Positions 1 to 6,730 of a stretch of 43,849 bases of DNA are shown here, piece after piece; position 1 is the stretch's first letter, and each line of letters starts with the position of its first letter. Under the pieces are notes generated by a model, which had not been told where the DNA came from, made no database searches, and saw only the letters and a list, made by a program, of their open reading frames with translations. The translations under genes were made by a program, and so were the position numbers. This DNA comes from a virus, in IMG/VR virus record IMGVR_UViG_3300037193_001696, positions 1 through 43,849 of that record; one strand, written 5' to 3'.

Positions 1-141
1 GCCGATGTTGTCCACCAGCTCGTCCATGCGGTCGACGATTTCCTGTGGCGGGCTGCCCATCTCGCCCAGCTCGGCCAGCTCCCGCCGGTCCGCTTCCGCC
101 CAGTCCTCGTGCGCTTCGGCCTGGGCGGTGTACTCGGTCGC
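1..141. repeat. Left copy of 141-bp terminal direct repeat
   Basis: Identical to 43709-43849. An exact 141-bp overlap at both ends of a contig is typical of de Bruijn assembly of a circular molecule with k=141. It also falls inside one continuous reading frame, which reads through cleanly when the copies are merged. It is therefore read as an assembly overlap, not a biological terminal repeat. Confidence 0.93.
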
Positions 142-207
142 CAGGCCCCGGTAGGTCCGCTCGTCTGCGGACATCACGTCGCTGCTGATCGTCGCCGCGT
201 TGGTCAT
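1..207 (-). CDS. Possible nested product from an internal start
   Basis: Inside the junction-spanning gene, and in the same frame, ATG 207 is preceded by a good ribosome binding site (GGAGGC, 3 nt before the ATG). It would give a soluble acidic protein of about 99 aa (MTNAATISSDVMSADERTYR...), ending at 43616 on the circle. The composition changes here from Arg/Pro-rich to a helical Glu/Ala-rich domain, so the C-terminal domain may also be made alone. An alternative is that this is the true start of a separate gene and the upstream open frame is partly fortuitous. Confidence 0.45.
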   Translation of the reverse strand, partial: MTNAATISSDVMSADERTYRGLATEYTAQAEAHEDWAEADRRELAELGEMGSPPQEIVDRMDELVDNIG

Positions 208-1146
208 CGTGCCTCCATTCCGTCGGTGTGCAGGCCCGTTCGGGAACAGGCCGTCGAGGGGTTCGAAAAAGGTGCGTGGCCACCGGCCCGACCGGACTTC
301 GTCGCCCACCACCGTGGCGGCGCGGTTCCAGCCGTTGAGCCCGCGTTCCCACTGCCGCCGGGCCCACGTGCCGGCGACGGCCCAGTCCGGCGACCAGCGG
401 TCGCGGTTGGGCTTCTTCTTCCTCCAGGCCCGGTCCTTGTCCCGGGCCTTCCTGCGCGCTCGTTCCTTCTTCCCGTACGGCTTCGGCTTCGGCGCGGGAC
501 GACCGGGCCCGCGCGACCGCGACCGGGCCCGGCCTGGCCCGCCGCCCGCGCGGACAGCGGCCCGCGCGGAAGCCGACCGCCGGGCCCGCCGGGAGAACGC
601 GGCGCCCGCCGCCGCGCGTGCCTGCCGGGCCCGGCCCGCGCCCTGTTGCCGGGCCCGGCCCGCTGCGGCACGGGCCCGGTGGGCCGGGCCCGTCACGGCC
701 CGCCGGGCCCGACGCAGGGCCTGCCGGGCCCGGCCCGCAGGCCCGGCCCGGCCCGGCCTGCGGGCCTGCCGGGCCCGGGCCCGGGCCGTACGGCGGGCCC
801 GGTTCCACGGGGCCCATCGGGCCCGGCCCGGCCGGCCCCGGCCCGATGGGCCCGGCCCCGGCCGGGCCCGCTGGCGCCCGGCCTGGCCCGGCCGGGCCCG
901 CCAGGCCCACACGACGACCACGATCACGACGACCGCACCCAGCGCCGCCAGGACCCAGCCCGACCACAGCCACACCGACAGCCCCACCAGCGCCACCAGC
1001 AGCGGCCAGGTCCAGAGCAGCACCTGGCGCCAGTGCCAGCCGTCGACCCGCTCGTCGACGACCTCACCCACACCCCCGTCGACCACCAACGGGGTCGACG
1101 CGAAGACCTCATCGGCGGTGCGGTCCTGGTCGACGGGGGCGCTCAC
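1..1146 (-). CDS. Junction-spanning Spd-like membrane protein, Arg/Ala/Gly/Pro-rich (N-terminal part)
   Basis: The reading frame opens at GTG 1146, overlapping the stop of the upstream SpdB-like gene (GTGA), and has no stop down to base 1. It continues on the circle through 43708 to a TAA at 43616-43618, giving about 412 aa. Residues ~38-78 form two hydrophobic segments rich in Trp, Leu and Val (VLLWTWPLLVALVGLSVWLW, then VLAALGAVVVIVVVVWAW). Next comes a long Arg/Ala/Gly/Pro low-complexity tract (RARPG, RARQ units) and then a normal-looking basic region (KKERARRKARDKD, KKKPNRDRW). The role is inferred from context: it is co-transcribed with SpdB-like and TraB genes, so it is probably a plasmid-spread membrane protein. 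The low-complexity frame was checked codon by codon, and this frame gives the more protein-like ends. I do not recognise a named family. Confidence 0.7.
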   Translation of the reverse strand, partial: MSAPVDQDRTADEVFASTPLVVDGGVGEVVDERVDGWHWRQVLLWTWPLLVALVGLSVWLWSGWVLAALGAVVVIVVVVWAWRARPGQAGRQRARPGPGPSGRGRPGRARWAPWNRARRTARARARQARRPGRAGPAGRARQALRRARRAVTGPAHRARAAAGRARQQGAGRARQARAAAGAAFSRRARRSASARAAVRAGGGPGRARSRSRGPGRPAPKPKPYGKKERARRKARDKDRAWRKKKPNRDRWSPDWAVAGTWARRQWERGLNGWNRAATVVGDEVRSGRWPRTFFEPLDGLFPNGPAHRRNGGTMTNAATISSDVMSADERTYRGLATEYTAQAEAHEDWAEADRRELAELGEMGSPPQEIVDRMDELVDNIG

Positions 1147-1575
1147 TCGGTCGCCCCAACCGGTGCAAGCCGGTCACGGACCGCCTCGACCAGTGGCGTG
1201 CGCATGGTGTGCTGCACGCTGCGGTTCTGCGCCCGCATCGCGTCGAGCAGGTCCCCGCGCGTCCACGTCCCCCGCTCGGCCAGCTGCTGCCGGGCCCACT
1301 CGACGGCGGCCGTCAGCAGCTCGTCGGGGAGGTCGTCCGCCGTGAGCTTCGCGGGCGTGGGCTGCTCCACCGGCTTGAACGGCTGGGTGCGCTCGGCCTC
1401 GGTCTCGGGCCCGGCCCGGCCCGGCCCGGCCTGCTCGTCGGTCTCGGGCCCGGCCCGGCCCGGCCCGGCCTGCTCGTCGGCCTCGGGCCCGGCCCGGCCC
1501 GGCCCGGCCTGCTCGTCGGCCTCGGGCCCGGCCTGCTCGTCAGCGCGGGCCCGGCCCGGCCCGGTCAGGCCCGAG
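490..1575. repeat. GGGCCCGG/GGCCCGGCC-rich repeat tract
   Basis: Dozens of copies of GGGCCCGG or GGCCCGGCCC are spread over about 1 kb, densest at 500-900 and 1405-1575. They cross the boundary between two genes, with a plainer stretch at ~905-1400. On the minus strand they encode Arg/Ala/Gly/Pro-rich segments. The motif is self-complementary (GGGCCC), so the tract can form many small hairpins. It lies in the transfer block, where actinomycete plasmids may carry the short repeats (TRS) bound by TraB. A link to that role is inference only. Confidence 0.75.
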
Positions 1576-2300
1576 GTCGGGCCCGCCAGGCCTACCGTGG
1601 CCAGGCCCGCGTTGATCGTCAGCGCCCACGCGCCGGCGTTGCAGGCCCGCACGAACCGGCGGAGCCGATCGACTGCGATGGCCAGCTTGGGCGTCGTGGG
1701 CGTGGCGGGCGGTTGGACCGCAGCGGGCCGGCGCGGTGCGACCTTCGGCCGGGCGTGGCCTGCCGCGGCTGCGGCAGCCTCGACGGCCTCGGTCAGGCGG
1801 TCGCGCATCTTCGGCCCGGCTTCGGCCGCGAACAGCACCAGCAACGGCGGCACCGAGTGCAGCACCACGCCGCTGGCGCCGTGGCCGTCGTCGATCAACC
1901 TGTGCCAGGACTCCCAGGTGTTCATGGTGTAGGTCGCGGCGAACGTGCCCCACTTGGTGAGTTTGATCCAGTTCAGCAGGCCGTGGGTGGCGCGGGTGCT
2001 GACCTGCCACCGCCCCAGAACCTGCTCACCCAGCAGCAGGCCGATCAGCACCAGGCTGACGATCGGGTCGAGGACCCAAGCCGCCCACCACCCTGGGCTG
2101 TCCTTGTCGAGACCCCGCGCGGCGAAGGCCTGGACGTTGACCATCGTGAACGCCAGGCCGCCCACGATCCCGGTCCAGACCAGCACGTCGCAGACTCGCC
2201 GTACACGCTCGACGTGCAGCGCGACGACGTCCGGGTTGGTGCGGTGCTCCCGCAGCCGCGCGGCGGAGGCCGCCTTCTCGTCGAGGCTCTTCCTGGGCAA
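1143..2300 (-). CDS. SpdB-like plasmid spread membrane protein (DUF2637-like)
   Basis: About 385 aa. The start is taken as TTG 2300, since AGGAGG lies 9 nt upstream and directly follows the stop of the preceding gene. The N-terminal ~190 residues hold several membrane segments (VLVWTGIVGGLAFTMVNVQA, WVLDPIVSLVLIGLLLG, SGVVLHSVPPLLVLFAA) and the GLLNWIKLTKWGTFAATY stretch typical of DUF2637/SpdB2-type proteins of actinomycete plasmids. The middle is Ala/Pro-rich, followed by the 13-residue tandem repeats. The last ~75 residues look like a small DNA-binding helical domain (DLPDELLTAAVEWARQQL, RGDLLDAMRAQNRSVQH). The family is linked to intramycelial plasmid spreading. The gene is translationally coupled to the next gene downstream. 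Confidence 0.8.
   Translation of the reverse strand: MPRKSLDEKAASAARLREHRTNPDVVALHVERVRRVCDVLVWTGIVGGLAFTMVNVQAFAARGLDKDSPGWWAAWVLDPIVSLVLIGLLLGEQVLGRWQVSTRATHGLLNWIKLTKWGTFAATYTMNTWESWHRLIDDGHGASGVVLHSVPPLLVLFAAEAGPKMRDRLTEAVEAAAAAAGHARPKVAPRRPAAVQPPATPTTPKLAIAVDRLRRFVRACNAGAWALTINAGLATVGLAGPTSGLTGPGRARADEQAGPEADEQAGPGRAGPEADEQAGPGRAGPETDEQAGPGRAGPETEAERTQPFKPVEQPTPAKLTADDLPDELLTAAVEWARQQLAERGTWTRGDLLDAMRAQNRSVQHTMRTPLVEAVRDRLAPVGATE
1402..1542 (-). repeat. 39-bp tandem repeat (three full copies and a 24-bp partial)
   Basis: Full units lie at 1402-1440, 1441-1479 and 1480-1518, with a partial unit lacking 15 bp at 1519-1542. On the minus strand each unit encodes a 13-residue DEQAGPGRAGPET/EA repeat within the C-terminal half of the SpdB-like protein. 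Units are nearly identical at DNA level, which suggests recent slippage or selection on the DNA motif itself. Confidence 0.9.
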
Positions 2301-2313
2301 GGTGGTCTTCCTC

Positions 2314-2775
2314 CTAGTCGATCGAACTTGGCGGCGGGGTGGGCAACGACTCGACATCGGCCAGGGCCTGGACGCCGTGCGGGCTGCGCGCCAGCAGCTC
2401 GCCCGCCCAGCGCAGGATCGAGTCCGGGTCGCGGGGGTTGACCTTCCGGGACGCCAGTTGGCCGGCCCAGTGTTCGGCGACCGCCCGCGCCATGTGCCAG
2501 TCGGTGGCCGTCAGCGGCAGATAGCCGACGACCCTGTCCAGGAGCAGCCACAGGGTCATCGCGTGGGTGACCTTGGTGACCAGGTTGCCCTTCGTCTCGG
2601 ACGGGTAGGTGACCGGGAAGATCTCGACGTTGACCTTGCCCACGACCACCGCGATCGAGGGGACGGGGTGGCGCTTGCGGGCGCCTTTGAGCCGCAGGTA
2701 CACCAGCGAGTCGGCGGGGTAGGTGTCGTCGGGGCGCGGCTGGAAGCGGACCAGCTTGTCGGTGGACGTGCTCAT
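2314..2775 (-). CDS. Conserved hypothetical protein of the transfer block
   Basis: About 153 aa starting at ATG 2775, which overlaps the stop of the upstream gene (ATGA). The sequence begins MSTSTDKLVRFQPRPDD and is a mixed soluble protein with no clear membrane span (VPSIAVVVGKVNVEIFPVTY; THAMTLWLLLDRVVGYLPL may be a buried helix). It ends in the AGGAGG that serves the SpdB-like gene. Its position between two membrane proteins in one operon suggests an accessory transfer role. No family recognised. Confidence 0.8.
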   Translation of the reverse strand: MSTSTDKLVRFQPRPDDTYPADSLVYLRLKGARKRHPVPSIAVVVGKVNVEIFPVTYPSETKGNLVTKVTHAMTLWLLLDRVVGYLPLTATDWHMARAVAEHWAGQLASRKVNPRDPDSILRWAGELLARSPHGVQALADVESLPTPPPSSID

Positions 2776-3032
2776 CGACGGCCCCCCGAGCGGTCGCGCC
2801 GCCGGCGACGCCGCCTGACCCACACGGAGTAGGTCGCGCAGGTCAGCACCGACCACAGGACGACGACCCCGCCCATCCAGCGCAGACCGCTGTCGCTGTC
2901 CAGGTCCAGGTCGTCGGCCGTCATCAGCAGGTTGACCAGGCTGGCCACCAGGATCAGCACGGCGATGAGGAAGTACCAGCGGGTGAACCGCTCGTCGGGG
3001 TCGAGGGGGTCGACGCTCGGCCGGCGCCCCAT
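2772..3032 (-). CDS. Small two-span membrane protein, first gene of the transfer block
   Basis: About 86 aa from ATG 3032; a GTG at 3041 would add three residues. It has two hydrophobic helices (WYFLIAVLILVASLVNLLM and GGVVVLWSVLTCATYSVWV) separated by an acidic loop (DDLDLDSDSG), and ends in a very basic tail (RRRRRRRDRSGGRR). The tail would sit in the cytoplasm. It resembles the small Spd membrane proteins of actinomycete plasmids in size and layout only. The 4-bp ATGA overlap with the next gene supports one operon running to TraB. Confidence 0.75.
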   Translation of the reverse strand: MGRRPSVDPLDPDERFTRWYFLIAVLILVASLVNLLMTADDLDLDSDSGLRWMGGVVVLWSVLTCATYSVWVRRRRRRRDRSGGRR

Positions 3033-3116
3033 CACAACCACGCCCGATCATGAACACTCCACGTGTTTGCTTTACTACGCATGGCAAATCCGTCCTTCCG
3101 ACGACGGGTGAGCCAG

Positions 3117-3147
3117 CCCCGGCCGGATGGACAAGATCCGGTCGGGG
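3117..3147. other. Hairpin in the divergent intergenic region
   Basis: A 12-bp stem (CCCCGGCCGGAT / ATCCGGTCGGGG, one G-T pair) with a 7-nt loop, midway between the divergent transfer operon and the GntR gene. It may act as an attenuator or insulating terminator. The rest of 3033-3116 holds no gene; a TTGCCA-like -35 for the transfer operon is visible on the minus strand but is weak. Confidence 0.5.
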
Positions 3148-3178
3148 CCCTGTATTCGGGTGATCTTCCTGAGGTAGC

Positions 3179-3223
3179 TTGATCTGCGTCGGCGCAGATG
3201 TCAATGTCTGAGTCGGCGCAGTT
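3179..3223 (+). promoter_or_regulatory. Promoter and operator of the GntR gene
   Basis: TTGATC at 3179-3184 and CAATGT at 3202-3207 are spaced 17 bp apart. Two copies of TCTGNGTCGGCGCAG start at 3183 and 3207, exactly 24 bp apart. The first forms a perfect dyad (TCTGCG TCGG CGCAGA). The repeats overlap the promoter elements, as expected for autoregulation by a dimeric GntR repressor. That the GntR protein binds here is inference. Confidence 0.6.
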
Positions 3224-3243
3224 CACCCTTAGGAGGCATTGCC

Positions 3244-4062
3244 GTGGAGCGTTACCGGCTAGTAGCCGACGACCTGGAACGGCGGATCGACGCCGGCGAG
3301 TTTCCGCCGGGTGCGCGGTTGCCGTCCTGGCGGTCGTTGCAGGAGAGCTACAACATCAGCAGGACGCTGGTGGGCGAGGCGATGTCCGTGCTCGTCGCGC
3401 GGAACCGCATCCGGGCCAAGGCCCGCTCCGGTGCTTTCGTCCTGCCACCGTCCGCACCCCGCCAGCGCATGGCCATCGGAATGGCCGTGGCCCGCAATGA
3501 GCTGGGCTATCTGTTCAACCAGCACGCCGGGCACTGGCGCCCGCTGGGCCCGCCGACCATCCACCGCGTGCCGTGCCCGGCTGCCGACGACGTCGCCGAG
3601 CTGCTGCACGTCGAGCCCGGTACCGAGGTCGTCGAGCGGCGGCGGGTCGTCGGCATCAGCGAGACCGAGCCCATGCAGATCACCAGCACCTACCTGTCAC
3701 CCGCGCTCGTCGACCAGGCCCCGGTCGTCGCGGACTCCGACACCGGCCCGGGTGGCTGGGTCGAGCGCGTCGAGCAGGACCTGGCGCTGGGACCGGTGTC
3801 CTGGCCCGTCGACGTCATCACCCGGCTACCGACCCGGCGGGAGGCCAGCGACCTGGACATGCCCGAGTCCCAGCCGGTGCTGGTCGAGCTGCGCCTGGTC
3901 CTGCCCGCCGGAGCGGTGGCGGGGGAGGACCCGCCGCTGGCCGCGGAGATCGCCGTACGGGACGGCCGCCGCTGGAAGGTGTCCTACGAGCTGGTGCGCG
4001 ACGAGTCCGCGGCCTGGCCCGTCACCCCGGCCACCGCCCGCAACACCCCGGAACCCCGATGA
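3244..4062 (+). CDS. GntR-family transcriptional regulator (wHTH plus UTRA-like domain)
   Basis: 272 aa from GTG 3244, with AGGAGG 7 nt upstream. Residues ~1-70 are a GntR winged helix (YRLVADDLERRIDAGEFPPG, RLPSWRSLQESYNISRTLVG, then a wing at ARSGAF). Residues ~85-260 match the UTRA/HutC effector fold, with the typical VERRRVVGISETEPMQITSTY segment. In actinomycete conjugative plasmids, GntR proteins of the Kor type repress transfer genes whose unchecked expression is toxic (established). Divergence from the spd/tra operon fits this. It may also control lysogeny. Confidence 0.9.
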   Translation: MERYRLVADDLERRIDAGEFPPGARLPSWRSLQESYNISRTLVGEAMSVLVARNRIRAKARSGAFVLPPSAPRQRMAIGMAVARNELGYLFNQHAGHWRPLGPPTIHRVPCPAADDVAELLHVEPGTEVVERRRVVGISETEPMQITSTYLSPALVDQAPVVADSDTGPGGWVERVEQDLALGPVSWPVDVITRLPTRREASDLDMPESQPVLVELRLVLPAGAVAGEDPPLAAEIAVRDGRRWKVSYELVRDESAAWPVTPATARNTPEPR

Positions 4063-4262
4063 CCGGCCCGGCCGAGAGGCGTCGACCCGAATGCCGCCCG
4101 GTCGACGTCGGCTCGGGTCCGCCCGCACTAGCCCGTTCGAGTGGACCACTGACCGAGCGCGATCGGGCGGCGCTGGCGCGGTTCGCGGCCGAGCTGAGGG
4201 CCTATCAAGATCAACTCCGCGCACTACAGGATCTACAAAAGCGCAGGTCAGAGCAGCTTTGA
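4059..4262 (+). CDS. Small hypothetical protein downstream of the GntR gene
   Basis: 67 aa from ATG 4059, overlapping the regulator stop by 4 bp (ATGA). The N-terminal half is Pro/Arg-rich; the C-terminal half is a probable amphipathic helix or coiled coil (RAALARFAAELRAYQDQLRA). Translational coupling suggests it modulates or partners the regulator. No family recognised. Confidence 0.65.
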   Translation: MTGPAERRRPECRPVDVGSGPPALARSSGPLTERDRAALARFAAELRAYQDQLRALQDLQKRRSEQL

Positions 4263-4275
4263 GGTGCGAATTTCT

Positions 4276-4300
4276 CGCGCGCGCGCGTGCGCGCGCACGC
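4276..4300. repeat. Alternating CG (Z-DNA-prone) tract with 16-bp palindrome
   Basis: 25 bp of strictly alternating pyrimidine-purine, nearly all CG. Bases 4285-4300 form a perfect palindrome (GCGTGCGCGCGCACGC). It is followed by two copies of ATCGTTCTT (4309-4317, 4319-4327) in an unusually AT-richer stretch. Such features are common near origins or strong regulatory sites. No gene is convincing in 4263-4765. Confidence 0.7.
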
Positions 4301-4432
4301 GGGACTCTATCGTTCTTGATCGTTCTTCGTATAGCGAACCGATGAGTATGCGTACGAAGGGCTGAACTGCGGAAACTTGCGCCGTGTGTCGCGTTCGGAC
4401 GTTGCACGCGGCGCGCTTAGATGGCCCCCACC

Positions 4433-4559
4433 CACCGGTCACCCGGTGTGGCCGCCCCCATCGGCACCCCCACCGGTGCGGGGCTCGACCCCCCCATAAC
4501 TGAATGGGGGCCCCGGGACCGAAGTCCCGAGGCCCCGATCTCGACCACCAAAGGTCGAG
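4433..4559. other. Array of five consecutive hairpins upstream of rep
   Basis: Five hairpins follow within 127 bp: CACCGG/CCGGTG (4433-4448), GCACC/GGTGC (4464-4479), CCCCCAT/ATGGGGG (4491-4510), CGGGAC-CGAA-GTCCCG (4514-4529) and CTCGACC/GGTCGAG (4540-4559). All have perfect stems and 4-6-nt loops. The array lies in the 503-bp gene-free gap just before the putative replication gene. It could be a structured untranslated RNA, a replication or single-strand origin, or a transfer site. The sequence alone does not decide. Confidence 0.7.
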
Positions 4560-4765
4560 GAGCTGGCACGCGTGCGGTTGGCGCCGCTGCGTGGCCGGTG
4601 CCTGCCCAACTTTTCCCGAGTCGCAGGCGTGACGAATGGTAGCGGCCTGCACCGACAGTGCGGCAGAGCTACCGGGCCGCCACGCCGGAGAGCGTGGCCC
4701 CCAGTGCGATCTTTCATCCATTCGGGTGAACAGGGTCCCCTAAAAAGTCCTGGTCAGGGCGCATA

Positions 4766-6676
4766 ATGCCCCCTGCCGAACGGGTGTCCCCCGAAGCGCA
4801 CGAACCCGCACCCGCGTGCGTCAGCTGCGGCCTGCCGGGCCGGTGGCGACCAGCCCCGCCGGGTGGTCGATCCCTCCCGGTTTGCGACGTTGAGTGGCAG
4901 ATGTCCGGTGGCCTGGACGCCACCGACGACGCCATCGTCCTGCGCGACCCCGACCCCACGTCCTGGGCGCGCGAGTCCGCGGTGGCCTGGGCCGACGACT
5001 GGGAGTCCGGCCGGGTCGTGGCCTGGATGCTCGCTCACGGCGTGCGGTGGTCGCTGCTGCGCTGGATTCGTCCGGATAGCCGATGGGCTTGGTACGAACA
5101 GCTGATCAAGTTGACCCCGCCGCCGGGCACCAGGGCGTGCGTCGAAGGCCGTGAGGTGTGGCTGGACCACGTCGTCGAGGTCATCAGCTCCCAGCCCTGG
5201 CAGAAGCGCCGCAAGGACAAGTGGCTGGCCATCGCCCACGCCATCGCCTACGCCGTGCCGCTGCACGGCGGCGCGATCACCCGGGACGGCTGCACCTACC
5301 CCGAGCTGGCCGAGGCCGCCGGCTGCTGCCTGGACTACGTCGCGGACATCGTGGAGTGGTTCGTCCAGGCCGGCCTGCTGCACATCGTGGTGCCCGGCAC
5401 CCGCAAGAAGCCGATGCCCCAGCCCGAGGACGAGACGCCCGAGGAAGCCGCGGCCAGGGAGGCCTACGAGCAGCGCCTGGCCGCCCACACCGAGGCCCGG
5501 GCCGAAGAGCTGAAGCGGGCCAAGGCCCAGCTGCGGGAGCAGATCAACGACGAGATGCGCACCGGCGCCATCGTCGTCCAGCTGGACCCGTTCCGGGACA
5601 CCGTGCCCGCGCCCGAGCTGCCCCCGTCCCACAAGGGGGAGTGGATCAACGTGGCGCAGGTGTACCAGCTGCGGCTACCCGCACCCCCTGAACCCTCCGA
5701 GCTGCCCGCCGAAGCGTGGGGCAGGCCCAAGGTGGCCAGCCTGGGGAAGGCCCGTCAGCGTCGCGCACAGCGCCGGCGCGGCACCCTCACGCGCAAGGCC
5801 GTGCAGCCGGGGCGCACGGCGGCTCTACCAGGGCAGACGGAAAATTCCAGCCCCAACGCTGATCATCTAGAAAGAGATCGTCCATGCAGTTCCAGCGCGG
5901 TTGTGGAGAAACGAGCGGCTTCGCCGCGCTCAGACGAAGGAGCGTCAGGGCAAAGCGGGGGTTCGAAACGTACCAGCCGACCCGGTTCACGCGTCGTACG
6001 TGCAGCTCAGCGCCTGTTGGGCGTGTCCCAGAGTGGGCACGGCATGCCCTCGGGTCGGTACGAGCGGCTACCCCTGTCGCTGCGCGGGGTGGGGGTGGCC
6101 TGGCTGGCCCGCCGCATCGCGCCGTACGTGGTGGCCGGCTGGACCGATGAGCAGCTGGTGCAGCTCATCGCCTACGACAGCGGTCGCAAGCCGTCCTGCC
6201 CGCCGGACATCCCCAACCCACGCGGGTTCGTGGTCAACGCGCTGCGCAGGCAGGCACCCAGCGTGCCGTTCCGCTCGGCCGCCGAGACCGACGAGCTGCG
6301 CCAGGCCGTCGACGTCGAGGTCACCAGGAACGACGACGCGCAGCAGCTGCGCGAGCAGAACGCCCGGCGGATCGCCCGCCTGGTGGCCGCCGCGGCCGAC
6401 TGCGACCAGTGCGACGACGAGGGGTTCCGCCAGATCACCGGCCCGCGCGGACACCTGGTCGTCCAGCGCTGCACCCACGACGAACCCGAACCCCAGCCCG
6501 AGCCGACCGAACCGAAGCCACCCGCGTCCGACGAGTTCCGCGAGCGGCTGATGGCCCAGGCCCGCGCCGCCGACGAACGCCGACGTGCGGCGGCGGCAGC
6601 CGCCGGTGAACCCCGGCCACGTCGCAAGCCCGGCCGGCGCATCCGCCTGGCGCCAGGGCGGTACTGGAAGCGGTGA
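4766..6676 (+). CDS. Putative plasmid-type replication initiator
   Basis: 636 aa from ATG 4766; the ribosome site is weak. Cys18, Cys21 and a Cys near 40 suggest a zinc site. Residues ~150-215 look like a winged helix (YAVPLHGGAITRDGCTYPEL, then DYVADIVEWFVQAGLLHIVV). Residues ~225-280 are a charged coiled coil. Residues ~430-505 are a second helical domain (VAWLARRIAPYVVAGWTDEQ). A CDQC...CTH motif lies near 546-571 and the C-terminus is basic. The layout and context resemble Rep proteins of actinomycete integrative plasmids (RepAM-like), but I cannot confirm homology. No other replication gene is present, which supports the role. Residues ~350-420 are atypical in composition (see the candidate origin). 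Confidence 0.6.
   Translation: MPPAERVSPEAHEPAPACVSCGLPGRWRPAPPGGRSLPVCDVEWQMSGGLDATDDAIVLRDPDPTSWARESAVAWADDWESGRVVAWMLAHGVRWSLLRWIRPDSRWAWYEQLIKLTPPPGTRACVEGREVWLDHVVEVISSQPWQKRRKDKWLAIAHAIAYAVPLHGGAITRDGCTYPELAEAAGCCLDYVADIVEWFVQAGLLHIVVPGTRKKPMPQPEDETPEEAAAREAYEQRLAAHTEARAEELKRAKAQLREQINDEMRTGAIVVQLDPFRDTVPAPELPPSHKGEWINVAQVYQLRLPAPPEPSELPAEAWGRPKVASLGKARQRRAQRRRGTLTRKAVQPGRTAALPGQTENSSPNADHLERDRPCSSSAVVEKRAASPRSDEGASGQSGGSKRTSRPGSRVVRAAQRLLGVSQSGHGMPSGRYERLPLSLRGVGVAWLARRIAPYVVAGWTDEQLVQLIAYDSGRKPSCPPDIPNPRGFVVNALRRQAPSVPFRSAAETDELRQAVDVEVTRNDDAQQLREQNARRIARLVAAAADCDQCDDEGFRQITGPRGHLVVQRCTHDEPEPQPEPTEPKPPASDEFRERLMAQARAADERRRAAAAAAGEPRPRRKPGRRIRLAPGRYWKR
5835..6010. other. Candidate replication origin inside rep
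   Basis: This stretch is clearly less GC-rich than its surroundings (GGAAAATTCC, GATCATCTAGAAAGAGATC). It encodes Ser-rich residues without evident fold and contains a strong hairpin (GAGCGGCTTCGCCGCGCTC). In the AICE pSAM2 the origin is associated with the rep region (established). Equivalence here is inference. Confidence 0.35.
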
Positions 6677-6693
6677 GTTCACCCGGATGTGCT

Positions 6694-6730
6694 ATTAGCT
6701 GGATTAGCTGAATTGGCTAGATTGGTCGCT
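6694..6730 (+). promoter_or_regulatory. Leaderless-type promoter built on 9-bp repeats
   Basis: Four 9-bp units start at 6694, 6703, 6712 and 6721 (ATTAGCTGG, ATTAGCTGA, ATTGGCTAG, ATTGGTCGC). TTAGCT (6695-6700) and TAGATT (6718-6723) could serve as -35 and -10 with 17-bp spacing. Transcription would then start at or next to ATG 6731, which lacks a Shine-Dalgarno site. The repeats are plausible operators for the encoded Phd-like protein. Confidence 0.5.

Noticed and set aside
1-141. Biological terminal repeat or att-site duplication
   Set aside because: It lies within one continuous gene and its exact length of 141 equals a common assembly k-mer size.
204-671. 155-aa minus-strand frame ending in ATGA at 207
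   Set aside because: It is in a different frame from the junction-spanning gene and has only low-complexity Gly/Arg/Pro sequence. The overlapping stop is probably chance.
109-1932. Long plus-strand open frames through the GC-rich tract
   Set aside because: They are Pro/Arg/Ala/Gly-rich shadows opposite the minus-strand Spd genes, which have good starts, membrane segments and coupled stops.
4421-4642. 73-aa plus-strand frame in the hairpin array
   Set aside because: No ribosome site, and composition follows the hairpins; the region is better read as non-coding.
5955-5990. GGTTCGAAAC resembling a tRNA T-loop (possible attP core)
   Set aside because: Flanking bases do not form a T-stem or acceptor stem, and it lies inside rep rather than next to int.
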